Positions 7,695 through 16,049 of a stretch of DNA of 64,000 nt are shown here, in pieces (position 1 is the first letter of the stretch; each line of letters opens with the position of its first letter). Source of the stretch: Flavihumibacter stibioxidans (GTDB lineage: Bacteria > Bacteroidota > Bacteroidia > Chitinophagales > Chitinophagaceae); the NCBI RefSeq assembly GCF_014332695.1, contig NZ_MBUA01000028.1:96200-160199 (forward strand). The letters run 5' to 3'. A program made the position numbers and the translations under genes. The notes beneath the pieces were generated by a model. The model ran no database searches, was not told the origin of the DNA, and was given only the letters and a program-made list of their open reading frames with translations.

Positions 7695-8837
7695 AAAAAG
7701 TGCCGCCACCAGCAGCATTTCATTTGTATGGGGTATTGCAACAAAAAACATGGAGGTAATTCCCTGGGCCATTAATGTTCCTTCGGTCAGGACAAACCCG
7801 ATGATAAACAACCAGACTGAAGCCGGTAACTTTTTTGCTGCCGCCGGTATATAGTCGTGCCTGATCAGCCAGCCAAAGAGGAAAAAGGAAACGAATCCCA
7901 ATAACACCAGGTGCAGGTAACCGATCACTACAGGTCTGTAGGCAAAAGCATATTTACTCAGGGCAGGAAAAACAGACAGGCCCTGCAAAAGGAACTTAAT
8001 ACAAAGGGCCATCAATGATAACAACCATACTGTTCGCAGGGATTTGCCAGTGAAAAAATTCCGCACATACGGTAACAGGTTTTTAAGCAGTATGATGAAC
8101 GCTGCTGTTTGTGCAAGTGCGGCTAAAACAGCAGCGATATACATCCAGGAAGGGAGGCTCATCCATAAGGCAGAAAGGAAATACGCCGGGATGGCAGCCA
8201 TCGCAAGCCATAGTACCGGTTGCCGCAATCTTTCCTGAAGTATCAATGGTAACTGGCTGAAAAAAAGCGCCAGGATGGCAAAGAAAAACCAGCCATTGTA
8301 CTGGAAATGGAGGTAAAAGTAAATCGCGGCAAAATATAGGCGGGCATTGTTTACATGCGTAGCCATCAACCAGGCCAGGAAAAATGTTCCGGCAGCAGAA
8401 ATAACCAGGAATACCAGCGACCAACGGATGGCATTGCTGACCAGGGTAGCCAGTCCGGCCCCTGCGAGGTCTTTCCAGAGTACAACGGCAAACCACCAGC
8501 TGAACAATACAGAAAGGGTTGAAAAAAAGATGGAAACCGCACCATAGCCCTGAAAGGGGAAGCTAATGAGCATCCCATAAGCCGACACAGCGTAGGCAAG
8601 CAATATCCTGCCATACTTCGCTGACAAACGTTCCGGTAACAGACCAACCAGTGCCCCCATCAGGAACAGGCTGACCCAGCCGGCAAAAGCGAAATGTGAA
8701 TGGCCGTGTAATAAATTCTTATGATGCAGCCAGGGCAATGCTACCAGGATTTTCAGGCGAAGCAGTACCCCGGCTATGGCTACCAGTAATAAATTGAATA
8801 AAGCTATTCGGCACCATTTCTTACCTGTTGGATTCAT
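7635..8837 (-). CDS. 12-TM membrane protein, heme-copper oxidase/NnrS-like
   Basis: A 400-residue very hydrophobic protein; I count about 12 membrane segments. The start is ATG 8837 (MNPTGKKW); an in-frame TTG at 8864 is possible. Several histidines lie inside helices: HGHSHFAFAGW in TM2, YLHFQYNGW in TM6 and GYLHLVLLG in TM10. This layout recalls heme-copper oxidase subunit I and NnrS, both 12-TM heme proteins of aerobic or nitric-oxide respiration, but not all ligands of an oxidase can be assigned. It is co-directional with the second Crp/Fnr gene and backs onto the nos operon, so a role in NO or N-oxide metabolism is plausible. Function unproven. Confidence 0.6.
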   Translation of the reverse strand: MNPTGKKWCRIALFNLLLVAIAGVLLRLKILVALPWLHHKNLLHGHSHFAFAGWVSLFLMGALVGLLPERLSAKYGRILLAYAVSAYGMLISFPFQGYGAVSIFFSTLSVLFSWWFAVVLWKDLAGAGLATLVSNAIRWSLVFLVISAAGTFFLAWLMATHVNNARLYFAAIYFYLHFQYNGWFFFAILALFFSQLPLILQERLRQPVLWLAMAAIPAYFLSALWMSLPSWMYIAAVLAALAQTAAFIILLKNLLPYVRNFFTGKSLRTVWLLSLMALCIKFLLQGLSVFPALSKYAFAYRPVVIGYLHLVLLGFVSFFLFGWLIRHDYIPAAAKKLPASVWLFIIGFVLTEGTLMAQGITSMFFVAIPHTNEMLLVAALFLLAGIAWMNRQTTYSPRPL

Positions 8838-8898
8838 TCCGGTTACTTTCCGTAAAAAAAACAAATACAGGGGGCGAAGAAGATGATTAGAATCAGGT

Positions 8899-9504
8899 TT
8901 AGTAAAATACTTTACCGCGCTGGATGGTCAATGACCCTTTTTCATGCAGGTTCCGGATGGTCCGGATGACCGTTTCCACCCGCAAACCCGTCATGTCCGC
9001 CAGTTGCTGCCGGGTAAGATGGAGCTTGCACAGCTTTTCACCCAGTCCCTTGGTCCTTTTATAATAATTGAGCATGGTGGAGATGCGCTGTTCCGGATTG
9101 TTATATGCAAGTTCCCTGAGTGTCAGGAATTTAAATCTGAGGCGGCAGACCAGGAGCCTGGAAAAGGTGAAATGAATATCAAAACTGGACCGCAACATCT
9201 GGTGAAAATTCGTTTTATGCAAACGGATGAGCAGGCTGTCCTCATCGGCAATCGCAGTGGCGGCATATGGGTTGTCATCAAAAAGAGGAAACTCCCCGAA
9301 ACTCTCACCTGTTTCAATCATCACCTGGATGAATTCCCTGCCATCTTCGTTGATATTCACCCAACGCACGCTGCCTTCCACCAATTGATGGTAAAAACTC
9401 GCATTGGTGCCTTCCAGGAAGATAATCTCTCCCTTTTTCACCTTTTTATAAGTGGCCCCCCAACTAAGGAGGGTTTCCTCTGAAACGACCGGTCCTTCTG
9501 TCAT
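8899..9504 (-). CDS. Crp/Fnr-family regulator of the nos region
   Basis: 201 residues: an N-terminal beta-roll sensor (about 15-120) and a C-terminal winged HTH (LTRQQLADMTGLRVETVIR, about 163-181). There is no FNR-type cysteine cluster. It is divergent from the cytochrome-nosZ operon with a 230-base shared control region containing several dyads, so it is the best candidate for the nos regulator. Its start ATG 9504 lies 19 bases from an exact Bacteroidota -7 box. The 12-TM membrane protein follows downstream in the same direction after 61 bases. Confidence 0.9.
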   Translation of the reverse strand: MTEGPVVSEETLLSWGATYKKVKKGEIIFLEGTNASFYHQLVEGSVRWVNINEDGREFIQVMIETGESFGEFPLFDDNPYAATAIADEDSLLIRLHKTNFHQMLRSSFDIHFTFSRLLVCRLRFKFLTLRELAYNNPEQRISTMLNYYKRTKGLGEKLCKLHLTRQQLADMTGLRVETVIRTIRNLHEKGSLTIQRGKVFY

Positions 9505-9523
9505 GGTTGAGTAATTTGAGGAA

Positions 9524-9531
9524 CAAATCTA
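9524..9531 (-). promoter_or_regulatory. Bacteroidota -7 box TAGATTTG for the nos-region Crp/Fnr gene
   Basis: An exact match to TAnnTTTG on the minus strand, with 19 bases between the box and the ATG at 9504. A weak TTG occurs about 16 bases further upstream, where the -33 element would be. Confidence 0.45.
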
Positions 9532-9575
9532 ATTTCAGGCCTTTCTTCAAGTTATGACAATTTCCCCAAACCGAC

Positions 9576-9625
9576 CTGATTAAAGACGGGAATCAGCTGA
9601 CGTTTATCAGTTATCTACATGATAA
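9576..9625. promoter_or_regulatory. Cluster of dyad symmetries upstream of the nos operon
   Basis: Three separate inverted repeats lie in 50 bases: CTGATT-N9-AATCAG (9576-9596), CTGA-N6-TCAG (9597-9610) and TTATCTACATGATAA (9611-9625), the last overlapping ATGAT-A-ATCAT (9619-9629). The second has the TGA-N6-TCA spacing typical of Crp-family operators. Such density in a divergent promoter suggests regulator binding; which dyad is used is unknown. Confidence 0.4.
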
Positions 9626-9654
9626 TCATCAGAAACAGTTGCCATATGTCCATT

Positions 9655-9670
9655 TATGACCCGAATCATA
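9655..9670. promoter_or_regulatory. Crp-type operator candidate TATGA-N6-TCATA (nos promoter)
   Basis: TATGACCCGAATCATA is a perfect 5+5 dyad with N6 spacing. It abuts a candidate promoter (TTTG at 9671-9674, TAAACTTG at 9692-9699) and lies 65 bases before the cytochrome start. The same half-sites and spacing recur at 17091-17106 near the fasciclin gene. Confidence 0.5.
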
Positions 9671-9699
9671 TTTGCTGTTTAACACCCTGCCTAAACTTG
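9671..9699 (+). promoter_or_regulatory. Candidate promoter of the cytochrome-nosZ operon
   Basis: TTTG (9671-9674), a 17-base spacer and TAAACTTG (9692-9699, one base off TAnnTTTG) resemble the Bacteroidota housekeeping promoter. The leader to the ATG at 9735 would be about 30 bases. The -33 element touches the operator dyad at 9655-9670, so a bound regulator would contact or block the polymerase. Confidence 0.35.
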
Positions 9700-9734
9700 C
9701 AGCAGAAAGATTTCATACATCAAAAAAACTCATT

Positions 9735-10205
9735 ATGAAAAAGCTCCTCCTCCTGGCTGGTTTTGCCGCCCTCCTTTATGCCTGTGGTGGTAATTCACAG
9801 CAAGAAGACAAGCAAGCCGAAACTACTCCCTCCGCTTCAGAACCCGCACCTGCCGCAACAGCCCCTGTAGATGGTGTCGGCAAATTCAAGGATGTACAGA
9901 TTCCCGCAACTCTTGATGCCGCCATGGCAGATAAGGGACAAACAGTATTTGATGTAAAATGCTCCTCCTGCCACAAACTGACCGATGAAAAACTGGTTGG
10001 ACCGGGATGGAAAGATGTTACCAAAAGAAATACAGCAGCCTGGATCATGAATTTCGTAACCAATGTGGACGAAATGCTGAATACCGATCCAAAGGCACAG
10101 GCACAACTGGAAATTTGTCTCGTTCGCATGCCAAACCAGAATCTTTCCGACGACGACGCAAGGCACATTTATGAATTCATGCGTAAAAATGACGGCGTAA
10201 AATAA
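9735..10205 (+). CDS. c-type cytochrome lipoprotein, likely NosZ electron donor
   Basis: 156 residues beginning with a lipoprotein signal (MKKLLLLAGFAALLYAC, Cys17), so periplasmic and membrane-anchored. A single heme-attachment motif CSSCH is at residues 76-80, and a downstream RMPNQN supplies the likely axial methionine. A low-complexity Ala/Pro/Glu linker separates the lipid anchor from the heme domain. It is the first gene of the nos operon, 25 bases before nosZ, the position where a dedicated electron donor to nitrous oxide reductase is expected. The donor role is inferred from context. Confidence 0.88.
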   Translation: MKKLLLLAGFAALLYACGGNSQQEDKQAETTPSASEPAPAATAPVDGVGKFKDVQIPATLDAAMADKGQTVFDVKCSSCHKLTDEKLVGPGWKDVTKRNTAAWIMNFVTNVDEMLNTDPKAQAQLEICLVRMPNQNLSDDDARHIYEFMRKNDGVK

Positions 10206-10230
10206 TTGAGAGCCCAAAAACAATCATACC

Positions 10231-12246
10231 ATGAACAAAATTTCAACCATCGGCTTTGGAATACTGGCCACTGTGACGGCCCTTAGTTTCAATGCCTGCA
10301 AACCAAAAAACACCGGCACCGCCATCAGTGGTGATGCCGCTGCGAAAGCATTTGTAGCACCCGGACAATACGATGAGTTTTACAACTTCGTATCCGGAGG
10401 ATTCAGCGGACAGTTAAGCACTTACGGATTACCGTCAGGCCGCCTGTTGCGTGTAATCCCGGTATTCTCGGTTGATCCCGAAAAAGGCTGGGGATACAGC
10501 GAAGAATCAAAGCCGATGTTGATGACCTCCCATGGCTTTATTCCCTGGGATGACCTGCATCACACAGAGTTATCCCAAACAAACGGTGAAATTGACGGCC
10601 GCTGGGTTTTCGGCAACGCCAACAATACACCAAGGGTTGCACGCATAGACCTGAAGACTTTCAGAACTGCCGAAATCATCGAGTTGCCCAACAGTGCCGG
10701 TAACCACTCCTCTCCCTTTATCACAGAGAATACAGAATATGTGGTAGCTGGCACAAGGTTCAGTGTTCCTCCCGATTATGTAGACGGTGACGTGCCCATC
10801 AGCTCCTACAAACAAAATTTCAAGGGCACCATCAGTTTTATCAGCGTAGGCAAGGAAGATGGCAAAATGGATATCGCTTTCCAGTTGCTGTTACCCGGGG
10901 TAAACTTTGACCTCAGCCACGCAGGTAAAGGGCCAAGTCACGGATGGTTCTTCTTCAGTTGCTATAACAGTGAACAGGCCAACACCCTGCTCGAAGTGAA
11001 TGCATCCCAGCGCGACAAAGACTTTATCCTGGCAGTTAACTGGAAAAAAGCGGAAGAATACCTGAAAGCAGGAAAAGGCGAAAAGAAGAAAGTCCGTTAT
11101 GCACGCAATACCTGGGATGAATCCACCCATTCCGGCAAACATGAGATCCTGGAAGAAGTGACCGTACTGGATGCCGTTGCGCTTAAGGATATCTGTTACC
11201 TCATTCCCTGTCCGAAGTCACCACACGGTTGTGATGTAGACCCTACTGGTGAATATATCGTAGGCAGTGGAAAACTGGCGGCCCTGATCCCTGTATTCTC
11301 CTATACAAAAATGCAGAAGGCCATTGCAGACAAAGCCTTTGAAGGCGAATATGAAGGTATCCCCGTAATCAAATACGAGTCGGCCCTTCACGGAGAAGTG
11401 CAGAAACCAGGACTCGGACCATTGCACACTGAATTTGATGGCAAAGGAAATGCCTATACTTCCTTCTTTGTTTCTTCTGAAATTGTAAAATGGAATATCA
11501 AGGACCTTAAGGTTCTTGACAGGGCTCCCACTTATTATTCCATCGGCCACCTGAGCATCCCCGGTGGTGACACCAAAAAGCCTAACGCCAAATATGTAGT
11601 GGCTTACAACAAGATAACCAAGGACCGTTACCTGCCCACAGGTCCGGAACTGGCTCAAAGTGCACAACTGTACGATATCAGCGGAGATAAAATGCAGTTA
11701 ATTAATGACTTCCCCACAATCGGAGAACCACACTACGCACAGTCTGCCCATGCGGATATCATTCGGCCGAATTCTGTAAAAATCTTCAAAATTGAAGACA
11801 ACAAACACCCATATGCAGCCAAAGGCGAAAAAGAAAGCCGGGTTGTAAGGGAAGGAAACAAAGTACACGTTTACATGACTTCCATACGTTCACACTTCTC
11901 ACCTGACAACATCGAAGGTGTAAAAGTAGGCGACGAAGTATTGTTCCATGTTACCAACCTTGAGCAGGACTGGGACGTACCGCACGGATTTGCAGTGAAA
12001 GGCGCAGACAATGCGGAGCTTCTGATCATGCCTGGTGAAACCCAGACCCTGAAATGGGTACCTGAAAAAGTGGGCATTTACCCCATCTACTGTACCGATT
12101 TCTGCAGCGCCTTACACCAGGAAATGCAGGGATATGTGAGAGTGAGCCCCAAGGGTAGCAATGTTCCGCTTACATTCAGCCTCGGAAAGAATTCTTCTGA
12201 TGCGAAGTCACCCGAGAACAACGGCAATGGCGGGCAGCCAAAATAA
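10231..12246 (+). CDS. nosZ: Nitrous-oxide reductase, Sec-dependent clade II
   Basis: Reduces N2O to N2 in the periplasm. The 671-residue protein has an N-terminal seven-bladed propeller holding the CuZ cluster (DLHH at 108-111, and histidines in LSHAGKGPSHGW, KSPHGCDVDP and EPHYAQSAHAD) and a C-terminal cupredoxin domain with the CuA site: Cys621, Cys625, His629 and Met632. The N-terminus MNKISTIGFGILATVTALSFNAC is a Sec/lipoprotein-type signal without a twin-arginine motif, the mark of clade II enzymes. A strong hairpin follows the stop codon. Linked accessory genes follow directly. Confidence 0.98.
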   Translation: MNKISTIGFGILATVTALSFNACKPKNTGTAISGDAAAKAFVAPGQYDEFYNFVSGGFSGQLSTYGLPSGRLLRVIPVFSVDPEKGWGYSEESKPMLMTSHGFIPWDDLHHTELSQTNGEIDGRWVFGNANNTPRVARIDLKTFRTAEIIELPNSAGNHSSPFITENTEYVVAGTRFSVPPDYVDGDVPISSYKQNFKGTISFISVGKEDGKMDIAFQLLLPGVNFDLSHAGKGPSHGWFFFSCYNSEQANTLLEVNASQRDKDFILAVNWKKAEEYLKAGKGEKKKVRYARNTWDESTHSGKHEILEEVTVLDAVALKDICYLIPCPKSPHGCDVDPTGEYIVGSGKLAALIPVFSYTKMQKAIADKAFEGEYEGIPVIKYESALHGEVQKPGLGPLHTEFDGKGNAYTSFFVSSEIVKWNIKDLKVLDRAPTYYSIGHLSIPGGDTKKPNAKYVVAYNKITKDRYLPTGPELAQSAQLYDISGDKMQLINDFPTIGEPHYAQSAHADIIRPNSVKIFKIEDNKHPYAAKGEKESRVVREGNKVHVYMTSIRSHFSPDNIEGVKVGDEVLFHVTNLEQDWDVPHGFAVKGADNAELLIMPGETQTLKWVPEKVGIYPIYCTDFCSALHQEMQGYVRVSPKGSNVPLTFSLGKNSSDAKSPENNGNGGQPK

Positions 12247-12257
12247 AGATGACAATG

Positions 12258-12295
12258 AACAGGTCTGCCCCACTATGGCAGACCTGTTTCTTTAC
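12258..12295 (+). terminator. Hairpin just after nosZ (attenuator or 3'-end stabiliser)
   Basis: A perfect 12-base stem (12258-12269 with 12277-12288, 7-base loop) starting AACAGGTCTGCC, followed by TTCTTTACA, a weak U-rich tract. It lies between nosZ and the next nos gene, so it may let only part of the transcription continue, or protect nosZ mRNA, giving more reductase than assembly factors. Confidence 0.6.
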
Positions 12296-12320
12296 ATCGC
12301 CTCATCTAAACAAAGTGATC

Positions 12321-13334
12321 ATGAACCATAAGCTCAGGCCCGTTACCAGGATCATCAGCCTGGTAGCAGCAATAGCAATAGCCACAGTAATATTCCTGCC
12401 GATCTGGAAAATAGACCTCGCAGCCCCCCAATACCCCGAAGGCCTTTATATGCAGATCTATGCTAATAAACTGGGCGGCGACGTGGACATCATTAATGGA
12501 CTCAACCACTATATCGGGATGAACCATATTGATGAAAAAGATTTTGTTGAATTCCAGGTAATGCCAGGCTTAATAATCGGACTGGCCGTATTCGGGTTAC
12601 TCACGGCAATCATTAACCGTAAATGGTTCTTCTTCGCCTGGTTTGGTTTCATCCTCGCTTTTGGTATTGTGGCCATGATGGACTTCTACCGCTGGCTCTA
12701 TAACTATGGTCACAACCTTGATCCGGCCGCGGCTATTAAAGTACCCGGGCAAAGTTACCAGCCGCCATTACTTGGTTACAAACAGTTGCTCAATTTCGGC
12801 GCTTATTCCATGCCCGACAGCGGTGGATGGATATTTTTCGGTGCAGGTTTATTATTACTGGCATTTGTCTGGATTGAAATAAAAGACATTCGTAAAAAAC
12901 ATGTGAACCTTCCGGCTCTTGGCTTACTATTGTTCTCCAGCCTCCTGTTAACCTCCTGCAAAACCGGGCCGGAGGAAATCCCCTATGGCAAAGCTCCCTG
13001 TGATCATTGCAAAATGACCATTATGGACAAACGATTCGGCGCAGAACTCATCACTGCTAAAGGGAAAATATTCTATTTTGACGAACTGACCTGTCTCAAC
13101 AAATTCAAAAGCTCAAAGGGGCTGAATACAGCAGACATTGCAGGTATGTATGTCTCAGACTTCAATGGAAGCGGACAGTTACTGGCAGTGGAAAAAGCAT
13201 TTTTTGCCAGGGGTGAATCCATCCATGGTCCCATGGGCGGTAGCATTGCAGCCTTTCCGGATGCCGGCTCCCGCGATCAATTCATAAAAGATAAGGACCT
13301 GGAACCAGTTGACTGGAAAAGTATCAACCAATAA
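12321..13334 (+). CDS. nosL: Nos-operon membrane protein fused to NosL copper chaperone
   Basis: 337 residues in two parts. Residues 1-190 hold about four membrane segments and the sequence APQYPEGLYMQIY...GLNHYIGMNHID, resembling the small membrane protein often found in clade II nos operons. Residues about 213-337 are a NosL domain, the outer-membrane or periplasmic Cu(I) chaperone for NosZ, with the metal motif CDHCKM (227-232). At the junction RKKHVNLPALGLLLFSSLLLTSC looks exactly like a lipoprotein signal peptide with Cys213, as if a once separate NosL lipoprotein had been joined in frame. The start is ATG 12321; earlier in-frame codons overlap the nosZ hairpin. nosD starts within its stop codon. 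Confidence 0.88.
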   Translation: MNHKLRPVTRIISLVAAIAIATVIFLPIWKIDLAAPQYPEGLYMQIYANKLGGDVDIINGLNHYIGMNHIDEKDFVEFQVMPGLIIGLAVFGLLTAIINRKWFFFAWFGFILAFGIVAMMDFYRWLYNYGHNLDPAAAIKVPGQSYQPPLLGYKQLLNFGAYSMPDSGGWIFFGAGLLLLAFVWIEIKDIRKKHVNLPALGLLLFSSLLLTSCKTGPEEIPYGKAPCDHCKMTIMDKRFGAELITAKGKIFYFDELTCLNKFKSSKGLNTADIAGMYVSDFNGSGQLLAVEKAFFARGESIHGPMGGSIAAFPDAGSRDQFIKDKDLEPVDWKSINQ

Positions 13335-14566
13335 TGAAAAGGCGACTTACATTTATTATTTTCCTTTTAGGGATTATGCCTGTCATTTCAATGGCAGCAA
13401 CAATCACTGTATATCCCGGCCAGCTGATCCAGGCTGCCATCAACAAAGCAGCGGCAGGAGACCTGATAAGGGTAATGCCCGGTACTTACCGTGAAAAAGG
13501 TATCACGATCGACAAACCCCTGATTCTGCTTGGCATCAATTATCCCGTACTTGACGGGGAAAAGAAATATGAAATCCTTACCGTAAAAGCCGACAATGTA
13601 ATCATTGAAGGTTTTACCTTAATGAATTCAGGTTATTCCAGCATGAATGACCTGGCAGCTGTAAGGGTGCTCAATGTTTCCAATGTATCCATCCGCAAAA
13701 ACAAACTGGTCAATAACTTCTTTGGCATTTATTGCCAGCATGCTTCCTACACCCTGGTAAGTGAAAATGAGATCAGCAGCAATGGTATCAGTGAACTGGA
13801 AAGTGGCAATGGCATTCACGGATGGAAAAGCGATCACCTGATCATCGCTGATAATAATATTTCAGGCCACCGGGATGGTATCTATTTTGAGTTCGTAACT
13901 GAAACGAATATTTCCGGTAATAAAAGCCAGAACAATATCCGGTATGGACTCCATTTCATGTTTTCACACAACAATATTTACGTACATAATATATTTGGCA
14001 ACAATGGCGCCGGTGTTGCCGTAATGTACAGCAGGCATGTAACCATGCTGCAAAACGAATTCCGTGATAACTGGGGACCTGCAGCCTACGGCATCCTGAT
14101 GAAAGACATATCAGACAGCCATGCCGAAGGCAATCTCTTTTCCCGTAACACTGCTGCTGTATATATGGAAGGCAGCAGCCGCATCAGGATAAGGAAAAAT
14201 ATTTTTACCGGCAATGGCTACGCTATCCAGTTGCAGGCATCCTGCGATAACAACAATATAGACCTGAACAATTTCACTGCCAACAGTTTTGACATAGCAA
14301 CCAATGGATCACTTGTACTAAACAGTTTTTCAGGTAATTACTGGGATAAATATGAAGGTTATGACCTGAACAGGAACGGCACGGGCGATGTTCCCTACCG
14401 GCCGCTCAGCATTTTTGCCATGATCGTCGAAAGAAATTCCAGTGCCATGATGTTGTTCAGAAGTCCAATAGTAAGCATCATCGAAAAAGCAGAAAAAATA
14501 ATACCAGGCATCACACCGGAAAACCTCAGGGATGACAGCCCCAGTATGAAACCACTACCACTATGA
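13334..14566 (+). CDS. nosD: NosD, periplasmic factor for NosZ copper-site assembly
   Basis: 410 residues with a cleavable Sec signal (MKRRLTFIIFLLGIMPVISMAA) and a right-handed parallel beta-helix built from repeated short strands rich in N, G and I (for example NNSIRKNKL-like turns). NosD works with the NosFY transporter to deliver sulfur or copper for the CuZ cluster in the periplasm. It starts at the ATG overlapping the preceding TAA (TAATG) and its stop overlaps the nosF start (ATGA), so translation is coupled on both sides. The position and length fit the family. Confidence 0.95.
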   Translation: MKRRLTFIIFLLGIMPVISMAATITVYPGQLIQAAINKAAAGDLIRVMPGTYREKGITIDKPLILLGINYPVLDGEKKYEILTVKADNVIIEGFTLMNSGYSSMNDLAAVRVLNVSNVSIRKNKLVNNFFGIYCQHASYTLVSENEISSNGISELESGNGIHGWKSDHLIIADNNISGHRDGIYFEFVTETNISGNKSQNNIRYGLHFMFSHNNIYVHNIFGNNGAGVAVMYSRHVTMLQNEFRDNWGPAAYGILMKDISDSHAEGNLFSRNTAAVYMEGSSRIRIRKNIFTGNGYAIQLQASCDNNNIDLNNFTANSFDIATNGSLVLNSFSGNYWDKYEGYDLNRNGTGDVPYRPLSIFAMIVERNSSAMMLFRSPIVSIIEKAEKIIPGITPENLRDDSPSMKPLPL

Positions 14567-15273
14567 TCATCGCAACGAATGTGAATAAACGATTTGGCAG
14601 GCTCCAGGTATTGAGTGATATCTCACTGACCTGCAATAAAGGACAGACCATTGCACTGATCGGGCCGAATGGTTCAGGAAAAACCACCCTGATCAAATGC
14701 CTGCTGGGAATGGTTATCCCCGACAGCGGATTCATGACGGTGAACAATAAGAATATCGCCCGCGACTGGGCATACCGCGAGCAAATTGGTTATATGCCAC
14801 AGATCAGCCGGTTTCCGGATAATATGACCATCGAACAGGTGATAGATATGGTAAAGGATATCAGGTCGGGCAGCAGCAGACACCTGGATGAAGAATTGCT
14901 GCAGGCATTTGACCTTCCGTCATTATATGGAAAACGAATGCGTACACTATCAGGAGGAACAAGACAAAAAGTGAGTGCCAGCCTGGCTTTTCTTTTCAAC
15001 CCCGATATCCTGATCCTCGACGAACCAACAGCGGGACTGGACCCTTTATCGAGTGAAATACTGAAGGAAAAAATTCAGAAAGAAAAGTCTAAAGGTAAAC
15101 TGACCATGATCACCTCCCATGTACTGAGTGACCTTGACGACCTGGTTTCAGAAATCGTTTACCTGCAGGAAGGAAAACTCAGGTTCCACAGTTCAGTTTC
15201 CAGCCTGCAGAAAGATACCGGTGAAGAAAAACTGAATAAGGTCATGGCAAGGATCATGCAACAAAACAGATAA
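14563..15273 (+). CDS. nosF: NosF, ABC-transporter ATPase for NosZ maturation
   Basis: 236 residues with a Walker A motif (GPNGSGKTTLIK), ABC signature LSGGTRQKVS, Walker B ILILDEPTAGLDP and a switch histidine (TSHVLSD). It powers the NosY permease in the inner membrane. The ATG overlaps the nosD stop by four bases and nosY begins 8 bases after its end. Confidence 0.95.
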   Translation: MIIATNVNKRFGRLQVLSDISLTCNKGQTIALIGPNGSGKTTLIKCLLGMVIPDSGFMTVNNKNIARDWAYREQIGYMPQISRFPDNMTIEQVIDMVKDIRSGSSRHLDEELLQAFDLPSLYGKRMRTLSGGTRQKVSASLAFLFNPDILILDEPTAGLDPLSSEILKEKIQKEKSKGKLTMITSHVLSDLDDLVSEIVYLQEGKLRFHSSVSSLQKDTGEEKLNKVMARIMQQNR

Positions 15274-15281
15274 GCTCCGCT

Positions 15282-16049
15282 ATGAAAAAGATCATTAAAT
15301 ATATTATTCTTGACATCCTGAAAAACAGGATAGTCATCGCATATACACTACTGTTACTGGTTATTTCGCTCAGCCTGTTCATGCTGGAAGACAATCCGGC
15401 AAAATCCATCCTCGGGCTGATGAACATTACCCTCATCATAGTACCGCTGATCAGCATTATTTTCTGTACGATATACCTGTATAACTCAAATGAATTTATC
15501 GAATTATTAGTAGCACAACCCATCCGCAGAACGAGGCTGCTATCCGGAATATATCTCGGATTGGTGGCCTCGCTGCTGGTGGCTGCACTGGTTGGAATAG
15601 GCATCCCCATTCTGCTGTACAGTCCCACCGGTACCGGCCTGACCCTTCTCCTGACCGCCTGCGGCTTAAGCATTGTATTTGCTTCGCTGGCATTGCTGGC
15701 AGCAGTACTGACAAGGGATAAGGCCAAGGGAATCGGACTGGCACTGCTGTTATGGTTTTATTTTTCTTTCATTTACGATGGTCTCGTATTGATGATCCTT
15801 TTCCAGTTTGCCGATTATCCGATGGACAATACCATGATCGGACTAAGTATGCTGAACCCCATAGACCTGGGAAGAATCCTGCTGTTACTGCAACTCGACA
15901 TTTCTGCCATGATGGGTTTTACCGGGGCATTATTCCAGGATTTTTTCGGAAGCAGGGCAGGGATTATATTCGCGTCTTTCGTGATGCTGGCCTGGATGAT
16001 TTTACCTGCCAGTTATGCCATCAGGAAATTCAGGAACAAGGACCTATGA
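15282..16049 (+). CDS. nosY: NosY, ABC-transporter permease for NosZ maturation
   Basis: 255 residues, about six membrane helices, beginning MKKIIKYIILDILKNR and containing a conserved loop (LYNSNEFIELLVAQPIRR) typical of ABC-2 type permeases. It partners NosF and, in the periplasm, NosD. Its stop codon overlaps the start of the globin gene (ATGA at 16046-16049), placing the globin in the same transcript. Confidence 0.93.
   Translation: MKKIIKYIILDILKNRIVIAYTLLLLVISLSLFMLEDNPAKSILGLMNITLIIVPLISIIFCTIYLYNSNEFIELLVAQPIRRTRLLSGIYLGLVASLLVAALVGIGIPILLYSPTGTGLTLLLTACGLSIVFASLALLAAVLTRDKAKGIGLALLLWFYFSFIYDGLVLMILFQFADYPMDNTMIGLSMLNPIDLGRILLLLQLDISAMMGFTGALFQDFFGSRAGIIFASFVMLAWMILPASYAIRKFRNKDL

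Noticed and set aside
10231-10300. Tat signal on NosZ
   Set aside because: No twin-arginine motif; the N-terminus is a Sec/lipoprotein-like signal.
15752-16045. N-terminal extension of the globin
   Set aside because: The frame is open upstream but lies wholly inside nosY in another frame; the ATG overlapping the nosY stop gives the normal globin length.
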